A stretch of DNA of 34,008 nt from CAMDTE01 sp034679985 (GTDB lineage: Bacteria > Bacteroidota > Bacteroidia > Flavobacteriales > Schleiferiaceae): contig JAXITR010000019.1 of the NCBI GenBank assembly GCA_034679985.1, positions 1 through 34,008 of the forward strand. The letters run 5' to 3'. Of the stretch, positions 22,735-30,899 are shown in pieces; position 1 is the stretch's first letter; the number at the start of each line of letters is the position of its first letter. A program made the position numbers and the translations under genes. A model generated the notes under the pieces. That model was not told the DNA's origin, searched no databases, and saw only the letters and a program-made list of their open reading frames with translations.

Positions 22735-23970
22735 TTAACGTTGCTCCCAGTAGGTAAGGGCTTCCGCCACCACGAAGTTGGACCCGCCCACAAAGACGAG
22801 GTCCTGAGGTCCGGCCTCGGACAGTGCGTCGGCGAAGCCGCGCCCTACGGGGCCGCTGACGCGGCCCCGTAGGGCGTACTCCGCGGCCCGTTCTGCCAGG
22901 ATTGCGGCAGACAGTGCCCGGGGCAAGTTGGCGGCCACCCAGAAATAGGAGGCGTCGGCAGGAAACAAAGCCAAAATCTCCCCAGGGTCCTTGTCCGAGA
23001 CAGTTCCCAGCACCACCAGAAGGCGTCCGCCCGCAGGCAATTCGTCTTGGAGTTGTTGGACTACCCATTGGAGGCCGTGGGCGTTGTGGCCCGTGTCCGC
23101 CACCACGCGCGGCCCACTTTCTTGGAGGATTTCCCAGCGTCCGCGCAGGCCGGTGCGCTGCACCACCTCCAGCAAGCCCGTGCGGAGTGCGTCGTTGGAG
23201 ACGGTCCAGTGGGTTTGTGCGGCGAGTGCGGCTTGGACGCACCGAACGTTGTTTTGCTGGTACGTTCCCAGCAGGCCGCAGGGCAAGGGGGTGGGGATGG
23301 CTTCTTCTGCCCAGATCAAGGGGGAGTGGTGCGCGGCAGCCTTTTGCACAAAGACGGCCTCCGTTTCCGGGTCGCGTTCGCCCACCACCACGGGGACACC
23401 GGTTTTGATGATGCCGGCCTTTTCTCCGGCGATGGCCGCGCGGGTGTCCCCCAAATACTGCTGGTGGTCCAGGCCAATGCTCGTGATCACGCACACTTCC
23501 GGACGGATCACGTTGGTGCTGTCCAGCCGACCGCCCATGCCCACCTCCACCACCGCAACATCCACGCGGTGCCTGCGGAAGGCGTCGAAGGCCATCCCAA
23601 CGGTGGCTTCAAAAAAACTACATCCTACGAGTACCTCCTGGTGTTTTTCCACAAAGTCCACCACCTCCTGCTCGGAAATAAGGGCGCCGTTTATGCGAAT
23701 GCGCTCGCGGAAGTCCACCAAATGTGGGGACGTGTAGAGGCCAACTGTGTAGCCAGCGGCTTGGAGAACCGACGCCAACAGGTGGCTGGTGGAGCCCTTT
23801 CCGTTGGTTCCGGCTACGTGAATGGAACGAAAATGGTGCTCCGGACGCCCCAAGGCGTCCAGCAAGACTTCCGTTTGGACCAAATCAATCTTGTAGTGGG
23901 CGCCTCCTCCGGTGCGTTGGAATACCGGAAGGCGGCTGTACAACCACTCCGTGGTCTCCGCGAAGGTCAT
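22735..23970 (-). CDS. folC: Folylpolyglutamate/dihydrofolate synthase
   Basis: A 411-residue ATP-dependent ligase that adds glutamate to dihydropteroate and to folates. The Mur-ligase-type P-loop GTNGKGST is at residues 54-61. Then come YTSPHLVDFRERIRINGALI (about 78-97), VVEVGMGGRLDSTNVI near residues 140-155, the omega-loop SIGLDHQQYLGDT, and DTGHNAHGLQWVV near residue 300. The C-terminal LVFVGGSNFVVAEAL is standard. The start overlaps the tonB stop (TGATG), so it is coupled to the exbB-exbD-tonB operon; this arrangement is common in Flavobacteriales. A 16-bp perfect inverted repeat lies inside the gene at about residues 365-377. Confidence 0.94.
   Translation of the reverse strand: MTFAETTEWLYSRLPVFQRTGGGAHYKIDLVQTEVLLDALGRPEHHFRSIHVAGTNGKGSTSHLLASVLQAAGYTVGLYTSPHLVDFRERIRINGALISEQEVVDFVEKHQEVLVGCSFFEATVGMAFDAFRRHRVDVAVVEVGMGGRLDSTNVIRPEVCVITSIGLDHQQYLGDTRAAIAGEKAGIIKTGVPVVVGERDPETEAVFVQKAAAHHSPLIWAEEAIPTPLPCGLLGTYQQNNVRCVQAALAAQTHWTVSNDALRTGLLEVVQRTGLRGRWEILQESGPRVVADTGHNAHGLQWVVQQLQDELPAGGRLLVVLGTVSDKDPGEILALFPADASYFWVAANLPRALSAAILAERAAEYALRGRVSGPVGRGFADALSEAGPQDLVFVGGSNFVVAEALTYWEQR
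22841..22876. repeat. 16-bp perfect inverted repeat inside folC
   Basis: Arm CGCCCTACGGGGCCGC (22841-22856) and its exact complement (22861-22876) are separated by only 4 nt (TGAC). The element encodes ALRGRVSGPVGRGF of FolC, in the surface stretch between the EYALRG block and the FVGGSNFVV block, without breaking the frame. A perfect 16-bp stem in coding DNA is unlikely by chance and would form a very stable hairpin in mRNA. Confidence 0.9.
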
Positions 23971-24749
23971 CAGTTTTTCTCGAATCGATAAATAATGGTG
24001 CCCACTTGGGTTTCCAAGGCATCCGGGTCCGGGGCCCATTTGGTGCGTAGTGCCGCCTGCCGGGCGCGATCAAACAAACAGGTCGAGCCCGTGGTGCTCC
24101 CCGATGCGCCGGGTTCCGCCGATACCACGTTTCCGTTGCGGTCCACGTACACTTTCACCACCACACGTCCTTCGTCCTCGCAGTCGTACACTGGGCGGGG
24201 ACGGCTTGTGGCGCCCCGGTTGCCCAAGCGGTAATCGCCGGTTCCTTGCGTGCCTTGGCCGGTTCCGCCCGTGCCTCCGTTGGGTGTGCCGTTGGGGTTT
24301 CCTTGGTCGCCTCCGCCTTGGGTGGTTCCGCTTCCGCTGCCGGTTCCGGTTGTTTTGAGCTTGTTCAGGCGGCTGGACAGCTGGTTGGACGGCTGGGGCT
24401 TGGTGGGTTCTACGGGTTTGATCTCCGTGGGTTTGGGGCGTTCCACCGGTTTGGGTTTGGGCTTGTCGTCCACAGAAACGTCCGTAGCCTCAACATCTTG
24501 GGTGACCGCGGAGGCGTCCGTTGGTTCCGAGGGGGTAGGAGGAACAGGTTCTGCCGCAGATTGTGCGGTTTGTCCGAATCCCTGTTCTTCGTACCCAAAA
24601 TCCAACGAAATACCTTCCTCAGGCGGGGGGTCTTGGTAGGTGAGGCCGTAGAAGGCAAAGAGCACCAAGACTGCCACATGGAACAATCCCGTGACGATCC
24701 AGCCGGTTCGTTGGCTTCTTTTTTGGTCGCGTTCAAAGGAACTGCTCAT
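23970..24749 (-). CDS. tonB: TonB-family energy transducer
   Basis: A 259-residue protein with a short cytosolic N terminus, one membrane helix (about 17-38, WIVTGLFHVAVLVLFAFY), a long proline/lysine-rich periplasmic spacer (KPKPKPVERPKPTEIKPVEP at about 96-115), a glycine/threonine-rich low-complexity stretch (about 133-170), and a C-terminal TonB-like domain (about 185-259) with EGRVVVKVYVDRNGNVVSAE. It carries proton-motive force from ExbB/ExbD to TonB-dependent receptors in the outer membrane. The order exbB-exbD-tonB-folC and the end YRFEKN are typical of Bacteroidota. It starts 3 bp after exbD, and its stop overlaps the folC start. Confidence 0.88.
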   Translation of the reverse strand: MSSSFERDQKRSQRTGWIVTGLFHVAVLVLFAFYGLTYQDPPPEEGISLDFGYEEQGFGQTAQSAAEPVPPTPSEPTDASAVTQDVEATDVSVDDKPKPKPVERPKPTEIKPVEPTKPQPSNQLSSRLNKLKTTGTGSGSGTTQGGGDQGNPNGTPNGGTGGTGQGTQGTGDYRLGNRGATSRPRPVYDCEDEGRVVVKVYVDRNGNVVSAEPGASGSTTGSTCLFDRARQAALRTKWAPDPDALETQVGTIIYRFEKN

Positions 24750-24752
24750 GGC

Positions 24753-25145
24753 TTACTTGGGGTCCGTGGCCAGGACCAATTTGATTTTGTTGCGGTACGC
24801 AATGTCCATGACTTCAACGGATTTTCCCGTCGGGACGCTTTCGTCCACGCGCAGTACAATGACCGTTTCTGGATTTTTGTTCAGTTCCTGCAGCAAGAAA
24901 GCCTCCACGTCCTCTGCCGCAACAACCTCCGTGCCCACGCTGTAGTTCAAATCTTTGTCAATGGTTACGGTAACCGTCGCTTTCTTGACGGTCTGTGCCT
25001 TGCTCTTGGGCAAGACCACGTCGAGTGCGGCCGGCGTCACCAAAGTAGACGTCAACATAAAGAAAATGAGCAACAGGAACACCAGGTCCGTCATGGACGA
25101 CATGTTGAATTCCGGCGATACTTTGTTTCTTGGAGCCAGTTTCAT
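24753..25145 (-). CDS. exbD: Biopolymer transport protein ExbD
   Basis: A 130-residue protein with a short cytosolic N terminus, one membrane helix (about 21-41) that carries the essential acid D20 at its start (SSMTDLVFLLLIFFML), and a periplasmic domain of about 85 residues with strands such as VIVLRVDESVPTGKSVEVMD. It forms the proton channel with ExbB. The gap from exbB is 43 bp and to tonB 3 bp, consistent with an operon. Length and motif are typical of the family. Confidence 0.92.
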   Translation of the reverse strand: MKLAPRNKVSPEFNMSSMTDLVFLLLIFFMLTSTLVTPAALDVVLPKSKAQTVKKATVTVTIDKDLNYSVGTEVVAAEDVEAFLLQELNKNPETVIVLRVDESVPTGKSVEVMDIAYRNKIKLVLATDPK

Positions 25146-25188
25146 GAGTACGGTGTTTTAGGAGCGACGGTTGGTGGTTTACCAACCA

Positions 25189-25899
25189 TTAGGCGGGTTC
25201 GTCCAACAGATCCAAGAAGTCGGTGGTGCTGGCCTCCATTTTGTGGATGACGGAACTTACACGGCCCACTAAGTAGTTGTACCCAAAATAGGCGAAAATG
25301 CCCACAATCAGACCGGCAACCGTCGTGATCATGGCCACGTAAATACCTTCCGCGAGCATGTCTACTTGAACTTGGCCGCCGGCGTTGGCCATTTTTTGGA
25401 ACGACAAAATCATACCGACGACGGTGCCCAAAAAGCCCATCATGGGAGCTCCTCCGGCCATGGTGGCCAACAAAGCCAAGTTGGTTTCCAGTCGTTGAAT
25501 TTCCAACTTTCCTTGGTTCTCAATGGAGGCAGAAATGTCTTGCAAGGGCTTGCCAATTCGCGTGATTCCCTTCTGGATCATGCGCGAGACCGGGGTGTCG
25601 GTTCGTTCGCACAATTGAATGGCGGATTGAATTTTTCCGTTGGCCACGTGGTCGCGGATGTTGTTCATGAATTGTGGGTCCAGTTTGTCTGCCTTTTTGA
25701 TGGCCAACAAACGCTCCACAAACAAGTACACCGTGATGACGGAGAGGAGCAGCAACAAAACCATGATGGTGTTGCCGGCAACCCCGCCGGAAAAGGCCAA
25801 TTCCAAAACGGTCATGGTTTTTTCGGTAGGCATTTCCGGGGCTGCGGCAACGGCAGCAGCGTCAGTGGCCGTGTCGTCTAAGGAGATTTGAAGGAACAT
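25189..25899 (-). CDS. exbB: MotA/TolQ/ExbB proton channel protein
   Basis: A 236-residue inner-membrane protein with three helices: one near residues 38-58 (GNTIMVLLLLLSVITVYLFV) and two at about 140-160 and 185-205 (MAGGAPMMGFLGTVVGMILS and VAMITTVAGLIVGIFAYFGY). Between them is a cytosolic helical domain with RMIQKGITRIGKPLQDISAS. The GFLGTVVGM and TTVAGLIVGI blocks are the family hallmarks. It forms the pentameric channel that powers TonB. The first ~30 residues are unusually acidic and alanine-rich for the family, without signal function evident. First gene of the exbB-exbD-tonB-folC operon. Confidence 0.92.
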   Translation of the reverse strand: MFLQISLDDTATDAAAVAAAPEMPTEKTMTVLELAFSGGVAGNTIMVLLLLLSVITVYLFVERLLAIKKADKLDPQFMNNIRDHVANGKIQSAIQLCERTDTPVSRMIQKGITRIGKPLQDISASIENQGKLEIQRLETNLALLATMAGGAPMMGFLGTVVGMILSFQKMANAGGQVQVDMLAEGIYVAMITTVAGLIVGIFAYFGYNYLVGRVSSVIHKMEASTTDFLDLLDEPA

Positions 25900-25927
25900 A
25901 GGAAAGATTACTTTATTAGGAATAACG

Positions 25928-25935
25928 CAAATGTT
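25928..25935 (-). promoter_or_regulatory. Putative -7 element of the exbB operon
   Basis: On the minus strand 25935-25928 reads AACATTTG, one mismatch from TAnnTTTG. A TTG lies about 19 bp upstream, within the normal -33 spacing. The leader to the exbB ATG (25899) would be about 24 nt. This is the best candidate in the gap, but weak. Confidence 0.35.
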
Positions 25936-25991
25936 GGTCCAAACTTATTCAAACCAATGGTTCTTTGCTCGATGGGGGATGCGCAAATATG

Positions 25992-26022
25992 AACAAAGGG
26001 CGGTTAACAACCGCCCTTTGTT
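25992..26022 (-). terminator. Hairpin terminator after nhaD
   Basis: A 14-bp perfect stem (AACAAAGGGCGGTT at 25992-26005, its complement at 26009-26022) closes a 3-nt loop. It lies about 50 bp after the nhaD stop and before the exbB promoter region, so it separates the two minus-strand units. The T-tract is short and interrupted, so efficiency is uncertain. Confidence 0.75.
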
Positions 26023-26069
26023 GGGTTTTGGGACCTGATCGAGTCCTTTAGCAATTCGTTTTCAAACGT

Positions 26070-27383
26070 TTATCCCGCAAAATGGTGCTGCAGGATGTAG
26101 ACCGCAATACCGGCCAAATACCCCAGTAGGGCCAATCCACTGACCCGCTTGAGGTACCAACCGAAAGGAATTTTTTCCAATCCCATGACGGCCACGCCGG
26201 CTGCGGAACCAATGATCAAGATGGATCCACCGGTACCTGCGGTATAGGCCAGGTATTCCCAGAACAATCCGTCGGTTGCAAAGAAAGATCCGCTCGCGAG
26301 TTCAATGGGGTACATGCCCATCGACGCGGCTACCAAAGGCACGTTGTCGATGATGGCAGACAACAAACCAATAATGCCACCGACCACGTAAACGCCTGTT
26401 TCTGATGAGGTTCCTATCCAGCGGTCCAAAGCCAGTGCCAGGTCCGTCAGTTGCCCGCCTGCTTGCAGGGCCGCCACCGCCAACAAAATGCCCAAGAAAA
26501 AGAGAACCGATGCCGTATCGATCTTGTGCAAGGTGTGAATGACGCCCAAGTTCTGGCGGTGTTCTTCTTCCTTGCGGCGGTGCAATAGATCCGTCAACAA
26601 CCAAAGAACGCCCAAAGACAACATCATGCCCATGAAAGGAGGTAGGTGCGTAACGGTTTTAAACACGGGCACAAACAACAAGCCTCCAATACCGGCCAAC
26701 AAAACAATCAATCGCTCGCGGTCCGTGACGGATTGGTTGTTCAACTTCACTTCTTCTGCCGGGCGCTCCAACGTTCCTTTCAACTGAAAGGACAAGAAAA
26801 TGACCGGTACCAACAACGAAACAAAAGCAGTTAGAAAGACCCCTTTGATGATGGCGCCTGCCGTAATCTGCTGGCCAATCCAGAGCATGGTGGTGGTGAC
26901 GTCGCCAATGGGGGACCAAGCACCTCCTGCGTTTGCGGCAATGACGACCACGCCGGCAAACAACCAGCGCAGCTGCTGGTCTTTAATCAATTTGCGCAAC
27001 AGGGAAATCATGACAATTGCCGTGGTCAGGTTGTCCAGCACGGACGACAGGAAAAAAGTCATTAAGCTCACCGCCCACAACAAAACCACCGGGTTGTTGG
27101 TTTTCAAACGGCTCGTGATCACGCTGAAACCTTCGTGCGCGTCCACCACTTCCACAATGGTCATGGCGCCCAACAAAAAGAACAGGATGCCCGCAATTTC
27201 ACTGACGTGTTCCAACAGCAAAGGCTCCGCGTGGTGGATGTCTGCTCCGCCCAAAATGTAGGTGGTCCAACACAGCACGCCCGTAACCAAGGCCGCAGCG
27301 GCTTTGTCTATTTTCAGGTTGTGCTCAAATACGATGGCTGCGTAGCCCAGCAAGAAAATCCCGATGATTAGGCCGTAAATCAT
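26070..27383 (-). CDS. nhaD: Sodium:proton antiporter NhaD
   Basis: A 437-residue inner-membrane protein with about a dozen hydrophobic helices over its whole length and no large soluble domain. It belongs to the arsenite-permease-like/NhaD superfamily. Matching blocks are LFFLLGAMTIVEVVDAHEGF (about residues 71-90), FFLSSVLDNLTTAIVMISLL (about 110-129), ANAGGAWSPIGDVTTTMLWI (about 149-168) and SAIIDNVPLVAASMGMY. These paired DN-containing and GGxWSPIGD segments are where ions are thought to bind. NhaD exports Na+ or Li+ in exchange for H+, which fits a marine or alkaline life. It starts 22 nt after a perfect TACCTTTG element. Confidence 0.9.
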   Translation of the reverse strand: MIYGLIIGIFLLGYAAIVFEHNLKIDKAAAALVTGVLCWTTYILGGADIHHAEPLLLEHVSEIAGILFFLLGAMTIVEVVDAHEGFSVITSRLKTNNPVVLLWAVSLMTFFLSSVLDNLTTAIVMISLLRKLIKDQQLRWLFAGVVVIAANAGGAWSPIGDVTTTMLWIGQQITAGAIIKGVFLTAFVSLLVPVIFLSFQLKGTLERPAEEVKLNNQSVTDRERLIVLLAGIGGLLFVPVFKTVTHLPPFMGMMLSLGVLWLLTDLLHRRKEEEHRQNLGVIHTLHKIDTASVLFFLGILLAVAALQAGGQLTDLALALDRWIGTSSETGVYVVGGIIGLLSAIIDNVPLVAASMGMYPIELASGSFFATDGLFWEYLAYTAGTGGSILIIGSAAGVAVMGLEKIPFGWYLKRVSGLALLGYLAGIAVYILQHHFAG

Positions 27384-27405
27384 GGCTGTTTTTTTTGAAT
27401 TTTCC

Positions 27406-27413
27406 CAAAGGTA
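27406..27413 (-). promoter_or_regulatory. TACCTTTG -7 element of nhaD
   Basis: Read on the minus strand, 27413-27406 is TACCTTTG, a perfect TAnnTTTG. The nhaD ATG (27383) follows after 22 nt, so this gene has a short leader, unlike the leaderless cases nearby. The element sits in the 104-bp gap after anmK, so nhaD need not depend on anmK transcription. Confidence 0.55.
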
Positions 27414-27487
27414 CTTGAGAAACCAAGGCGCGCAGAGAACAATTGTGTTTTTTTTGTGTTACCGCGGCTTAACGCAACCTAGTTCTT

Positions 27488-28582
27488 TTAAGAGTCTAAT
27501 TTCCAGATGGTTCCCGCCGAATGGTCCCGCTCCGCGCCCGTCACCGAAGCCAGTACGTTGTTTTCTCCGCGGACCTTTAAAGCCGCCAAAAGGGCAAAGG
27601 CTGCGGCTTCCTTGAAGTTGGAGCGGTGCGCGTCCAAAACTTCCAGCGGACGTGGAGCCAGTTGCTTCAAGCGGTTGACGAAGAATTCGTTGTGCACCCC
27701 GCCGCCGCTCAGCAAGGCCGTGCCGGGAGGCCCCAAACGCAGATCGTTTGCCACGCGGGATGCCGCGTGTTCGGTCCAGGTGCGCAAAACGTCGGGCAGG
27801 GGGTGGTGGGCCAGGGCCTGCTCCACCAACGGTTTCCAATCCCGTTCGACGTCTTCCCGCGCCAAGGATTTTGGATACGGCAGTTGGAAATACGGTAAGG
27901 ATTCCAGTTGGGAGAACAAGGAGGGGAGGAGGGTGCCGGAGGCGGCAATGCCGCCGCGGTTGTCAAACGGAAGGCCCAAGCGCTGGGTCAGTTCGTTGGC
28001 CACGATGTTCAAGGGAACCACGTCCCAGGCACGGCGAAGGCCGTCGATCTCGCAGGAAGTGTTCGCAAAGCCGCCCAAATTCACGCAATGGGCGTAGGTG
28101 CCAAACAGGAGTCGGTCCGCAACAGGTACCAAAGGCGCGCCTTGGCCGCCCAAAGCCACGTCGTACACCCGAAAATCACCCACAACGGCACTGGGGAGGT
28201 GCGCGGCCATTTCCGGCTCGTTGCCCAACTGGTAGGTGATTCCCTCGTGGGGCCGGTGGTGCACGGTGTGGCCGTGGTGGCCCACAACGTCTGGGAACGG
28301 CAGGTGCTCTTCGCGGAGAAACCGACGCAACTCAGCGTTGCACCAGGCGGCGTAGGCTTGGGAGGTTTCATTGAGTTCCGCAACGGGCCGACGGTAGGCC
28401 AGCGGTAAGTCCTCTTCCCAGCGGGTGCCGGCATAGGAAACGGTGCGTCCGGGACCCCATTCCAGGTCCCAGTGTTGATGCGACCGAGGGGTAAACCGAA
28501 CCCAAACCAGATCCAAACCGTCCAACGAAGTGCCGGACATGGTTCCCACCGCGGTAATGCTGTGCTGCGTTGCTGATTTCAC
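27488..28582 (-). CDS. anmK: Anhydro-N-acetylmuramic acid kinase
   Basis: A 364-residue cytosolic sugar kinase that phosphorylates 1,6-anhydroMurNAc during recycling of cell-wall fragments. The N-terminal phosphate-binding loop GTMSGTSLDGLDLV is at about residues 13-26. VVGDFRVYDVALGGQGAPLV near residues 134-153 is the strongest signature. HCVNLGGFANTSC (about 165-177) and ALLSGGGVHNEFFVNRL near residue 291 complete the fold. The start is GTG at 28582, which leaves the family's short lead before the loop; the MSGTSLDG methionine is internal. CATCTTTG lies 4 nt upstream. The glucosaminidase at 33149 acts in the same cell-wall turnover field but is not linked in an operon. Confidence 0.93.
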   Translation of the reverse strand: MKSATQHSITAVGTMSGTSLDGLDLVWVRFTPRSHQHWDLEWGPGRTVSYAGTRWEEDLPLAYRRPVAELNETSQAYAAWCNAELRRFLREEHLPFPDVVGHHGHTVHHRPHEGITYQLGNEPEMAAHLPSAVVGDFRVYDVALGGQGAPLVPVADRLLFGTYAHCVNLGGFANTSCEIDGLRRAWDVVPLNIVANELTQRLGLPFDNRGGIAASGTLLPSLFSQLESLPYFQLPYPKSLAREDVERDWKPLVEQALAHHPLPDVLRTWTEHAASRVANDLRLGPPGTALLSGGGVHNEFFVNRLKQLAPRPLEVLDAHRSNFKEAAAFALLAALKVRGENNVLASVTGAERDHSAGTIWKLDS

Positions 28583-28586
28583 CTCC

Positions 28587-28615
28587 CAAAGATGCGCGTT
28601 TGCACGTTACCTTTG
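28587..28615. promoter_or_regulatory. Divergent -7 elements for anmK and the acyl-CoA dehydrogenase
   Basis: On the plus strand TACCTTTG at 28608-28615 is a perfect match with a 28-nt gap to the ATG at 28644. On the minus strand 28594-28587 reads CATCTTTG, one mismatch, with the GTG of anmK 4 nt later. The elements are 13 bp apart, so polymerase binding at the two is likely to interfere. Confidence 0.45.
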
Positions 28616-28643
28616 CACCACTCAGAAATCAAATTCCAGAGCC

Positions 28644-29801
28644 ATGCATTTTCAACTGACCGAAGAGCACGAAATGATCCGCCAAGCGGCGCGTGACTTT
28701 GCCCAAGCAGAACTTCTTCCCGGCGTTATTGAGCGCGACGAGGAGCAAAAATTCCCCAAAGAACAGGTTCGCCAAATGGGCGAATTGGGCTTCATGGGCA
28801 TGATGGTGTCCCCCGAGTTCGGCGGTTCCGGCATGGATACCCTGAGCTACGTTTTGGCGATGGAAGAAATTTCCAAAATCGACGCCTCGGCCAGTGTGGC
28901 CATGAGCGTGAACAACTCACTGGTTTGCTGGGGATTGGAGAAGTTTGGCAACGAAGAGCAAAAGCGCAAATACCTCACGCCACTGGCGAAGGGCGAAATG
29001 ATTGGCGCATTCTGCTTGAGTGAGCCCGAAGCCGGTTCCGACGCCACCTCCCAGAGCACTACGGCCGTTGATTGCGGCGACCACTACCTGTTGAACGGCA
29101 CCAAAAACTGGATCACCAACGGCAACTCCGCCAGCATCTACTTGGTCATTGCCCAAACCGACGTGGCCAAGGGGCACCGCGGCATCAACGCCCTGATTGT
29201 GGAGCGCGACATGCCCGGTTTTGTGGTGGGCAAGAAAGAACAAAAGATGGGCATTCGCGGTTCCGACACCCATTCTTTGATGTTCACGGACGTTAAGGTT
29301 CCCAAAGAAAACCGCATTGGCGAAGACGGATTTGGTTTCAAGTTTGCCATGAAGACGTTGTCCGGCGGCCGAATTGGAATTGCCGCACAAGCCCTGGGCA
29401 TTGCAGCCGGGGCTCTGGAATTGGCCACCAAATACGCTCAGCAGCGCCGTGCTTTTGGCAAAGTCATTGCAGACCACCAAGCCATTGCCTTCAAATTGGC
29501 GGACATGGCCACCCGTGTGGAGGCCGCTCGCTTGTTGGTGTACAAGAGCGCTTGGTTGAAAGACCAAGGTTTGCCTTTTGACAAGGAGAGCGCCATGGCC
29601 AAGCTGTACGCTTCCGAAACTGCCATGTGGGTAGCCACGCAAGCGGTTCAGGTGCACGGCGGATACGGCTACGTAAAAGAGTACCACGTGGAGCGCCTCA
29701 TGCGCGACGCCAAAATCACGGAGATTTACGAGGGCACTTCAGAAATTCAGCGCGTGGTCATTTCCCGCGCACACCTGCAGGAGAACGCAGTCAACGCCTG
29801 A
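28644..29801 (+). CDS. Acyl-CoA dehydrogenase
   Basis: A 385-residue FAD enzyme that introduces the alpha-beta double bond in acyl-CoA during beta-oxidation. The N-terminal helical part starts MHFQLTEEHEMIRQAARDFA. GAFCLSEPEAGSDATSQ (about residues 122-138) and YLLNGTKNWITNG (about 150-162) form the FAD/substrate region. The C-terminal block has VQVHGGYGYVKEYHVERLMR and the catalytic glutamate E363 in IYEGTSEIQR, the position used by short- and medium-chain members. The best fit is the short-chain (butyryl-CoA) type; chain length cannot be decided. ATG at 28644 is chosen because an earlier in-frame ORF start lies inside anmK and the promoter at 28608 is downstream of it. A strong terminator follows. 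Confidence 0.93.
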   Translation: MHFQLTEEHEMIRQAARDFAQAELLPGVIERDEEQKFPKEQVRQMGELGFMGMMVSPEFGGSGMDTLSYVLAMEEISKIDASASVAMSVNNSLVCWGLEKFGNEEQKRKYLTPLAKGEMIGAFCLSEPEAGSDATSQSTTAVDCGDHYLLNGTKNWITNGNSASIYLVIAQTDVAKGHRGINALIVERDMPGFVVGKKEQKMGIRGSDTHSLMFTDVKVPKENRIGEDGFGFKFAMKTLSGGRIGIAAQALGIAAGALELATKYAQQRRAFGKVIADHQAIAFKLADMATRVEAARLLVYKSAWLKDQGLPFDKESAMAKLYASETAMWVATQAVQVHGGYGYVKEYHVERLMRDAKITEIYEGTSEIQRVVISRAHLQENAVNA

Positions 29802-29835
29802 TTTTGTAAGCAGCAACGGCCCGTGGGCCGCAAAG

Positions 29836-29869
29836 AAAAGGGGCGGCCTCGCAGAGGCCGCCCCTTTTT
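29836..29869 (+). terminator. Rho-independent terminator after the acyl-CoA dehydrogenase
   Basis: A 15-bp perfect stem (AAAAGGGGCGGCCTC at 29836-29850, complement at 29854-29868) with a 3-nt GCA loop and a run of six Ts. The A-run on the other side makes it bidirectional, so it can also end the convergent lipoprotein operon on the minus strand. Confidence 0.93.
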
Positions 29870-29894
29870 TGTTGGTGCGCGAGCCCTGTTTCCG

Positions 29895-30311
29895 TTACCG
29901 CGTCCAGGTTCCGGTGGTGAAATCCGTGGAGCCTCCGTCGTTGATGTTGAGGGTGTAGGTTACGCGGTCCGTCAGGATGGAATAGGAGCCGGTGCCGCTT
30001 AGGGTTAAGCCGTTGACGGTTTGTTCGGGGACCGTGAGGGCGGTTCCGTTTACGGTACCGACGGCCGTGAAGTTCAACCCTTGGTTGTACAGGCCAGAGA
30101 GCGTAACGCCGTCCGGATCTGCACCCAAGTCCACCTCAACCGTGTACACTTGGGGAGCCAAGTCTCCAGTCTGCTCGTTGCACGTCCAGGTGCCGGCCCA
30201 GTAATCCGTGCGGGGGTCTACAGAAACTTCGGGTTCGCAAGCCACCAACAGAAGGGCGGTGGCTGCAAGGAGGGAGGACCAGCGTGCGGTCCGTTTGGGG
30301 AATAGGCGCAT
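29895..30311 (-). CDS. Predicted lipoprotein, beta-rich, unknown function
   Basis: A 138-residue protein with a lipoprotein signal; the lipobox is LLVAC with the cysteine at about residue 25. The mature part is threonine/glycine-rich and reads as alternating strands (YWAGTWTCNEQTG, VYTVEVDLG, GSYSILTDRVTYTLNINDGG), like small beta-sandwich lipoproteins of Bacteroidota. No named family is recognised. ATG at 30311 is preferred to a TTG two codons upstream. It starts 18 nt after the OmpH-like stop and so ends the DUF5522-hutU-OmpH unit. The terminator at 29836-29869 lies just beyond its stop. Confidence 0.72.
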   Translation of the reverse strand: MRLFPKRTARWSSLLAATALLLVACEPEVSVDPRTDYWAGTWTCNEQTGDLAPQVYTVEVDLGADPDGVTLSGLYNQGLNFTAVGTVNGTALTVPEQTVNGLTLSGTGSYSILTDRVTYTLNINDGGSTDFTTGTWTR

Positions 30312-30329
30312 GAGCAAGTGGGGGGTGGC

Positions 30330-30899
30330 TTATTTTTTTTGGGCGGCTTTTTTGGGCTCCGGACGGTCCATTTTGTTCAAGACGTCGGCCAATTCTTGGG
30401 TGACGTCCAGCTTGTCGGAACCGTAGAGGACGTTGGTTTCGTAGACCAAAACCAAGTCGTATCCTTTTTCTTTCGCCAGTTGTTTCAGGGCCACGTCCAT
30501 TTGGTCCTTGATCTGCGTGTTCAAACCGGCCTCCTTTTCCGCCAGTTCTCCGGTGCGCTGCTGCTCCATTTGGCTGTAGCTCATTTGGATGCGTTGGAAG
30601 TCTGCCTGGGCGCGTTGCAATTGGACGGGGCTCAACGAAGGCGCGGCCTTTTCCAGGATGCTGTACTCCGTTTGCAGGTTTTGTTGGGCCCGAACCAGTT
30701 CGGCTTCCACTTTTTTGGCTTCCAATTCAAACTTTTCCGTCAATTCGCGGTGGTAGTCGTACAGTTGGGTCAAAGAATCCGCACGAACGTAGGCGATTTT
30801 CAGGCCGTCGGTTCCGCCGGTGGGCGTGGATTCGGAGGAGGTGCAGGAGGCGGCAAGCAGTAGGGTGGCTGCGGCCAAGGAGGTAAGGATCAGTCTCAT
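30330..30899 (-). CDS. OmpH/Skp-like chaperone with lipoprotein signal
   Basis: A 189-residue protein. The N terminus is MRLILTSLAAATLLLAASCT, with a lipobox-like AASC cysteine at residue 19. The mature part matches the OmpH/Skp pattern: LKIAYVRADSLTQLYDYHRE (about residues 33-52), then a long charged coiled coil (about 50-150), and a C-terminal YDLVLVYETNVLYGSDKLDV block. Skp holds unfolded outer-membrane proteins in the periplasm; a lipid anchor would place this one at a membrane, as seen for some Bacteroidota relatives. A lysine-rich tail ends the protein. The ATG overlaps the hutU stop by 4 bp. No bamA lies next to it, unlike many skp genes. Confidence 0.82.
   Translation of the reverse strand: MRLILTSLAAATLLLAASCTSSESTPTGGTDGLKIAYVRADSLTQLYDYHRELTEKFELEAKKVEAELVRAQQNLQTEYSILEKAAPSLSPVQLQRAQADFQRIQMSYSQMEQQRTGELAEKEAGLNTQIKDQMDVALKQLAKEKGYDLVLVYETNVLYGSDKLDVTQELADVLNKMDRPEPKKAAQKK

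Noticed and set aside
24240..24360. Repeats coding glycine/threonine-rich stretches in tonB
   Set aside because: Simple low-complexity coding sequence typical of TonB spacers, not a repeat element or CRISPR array.
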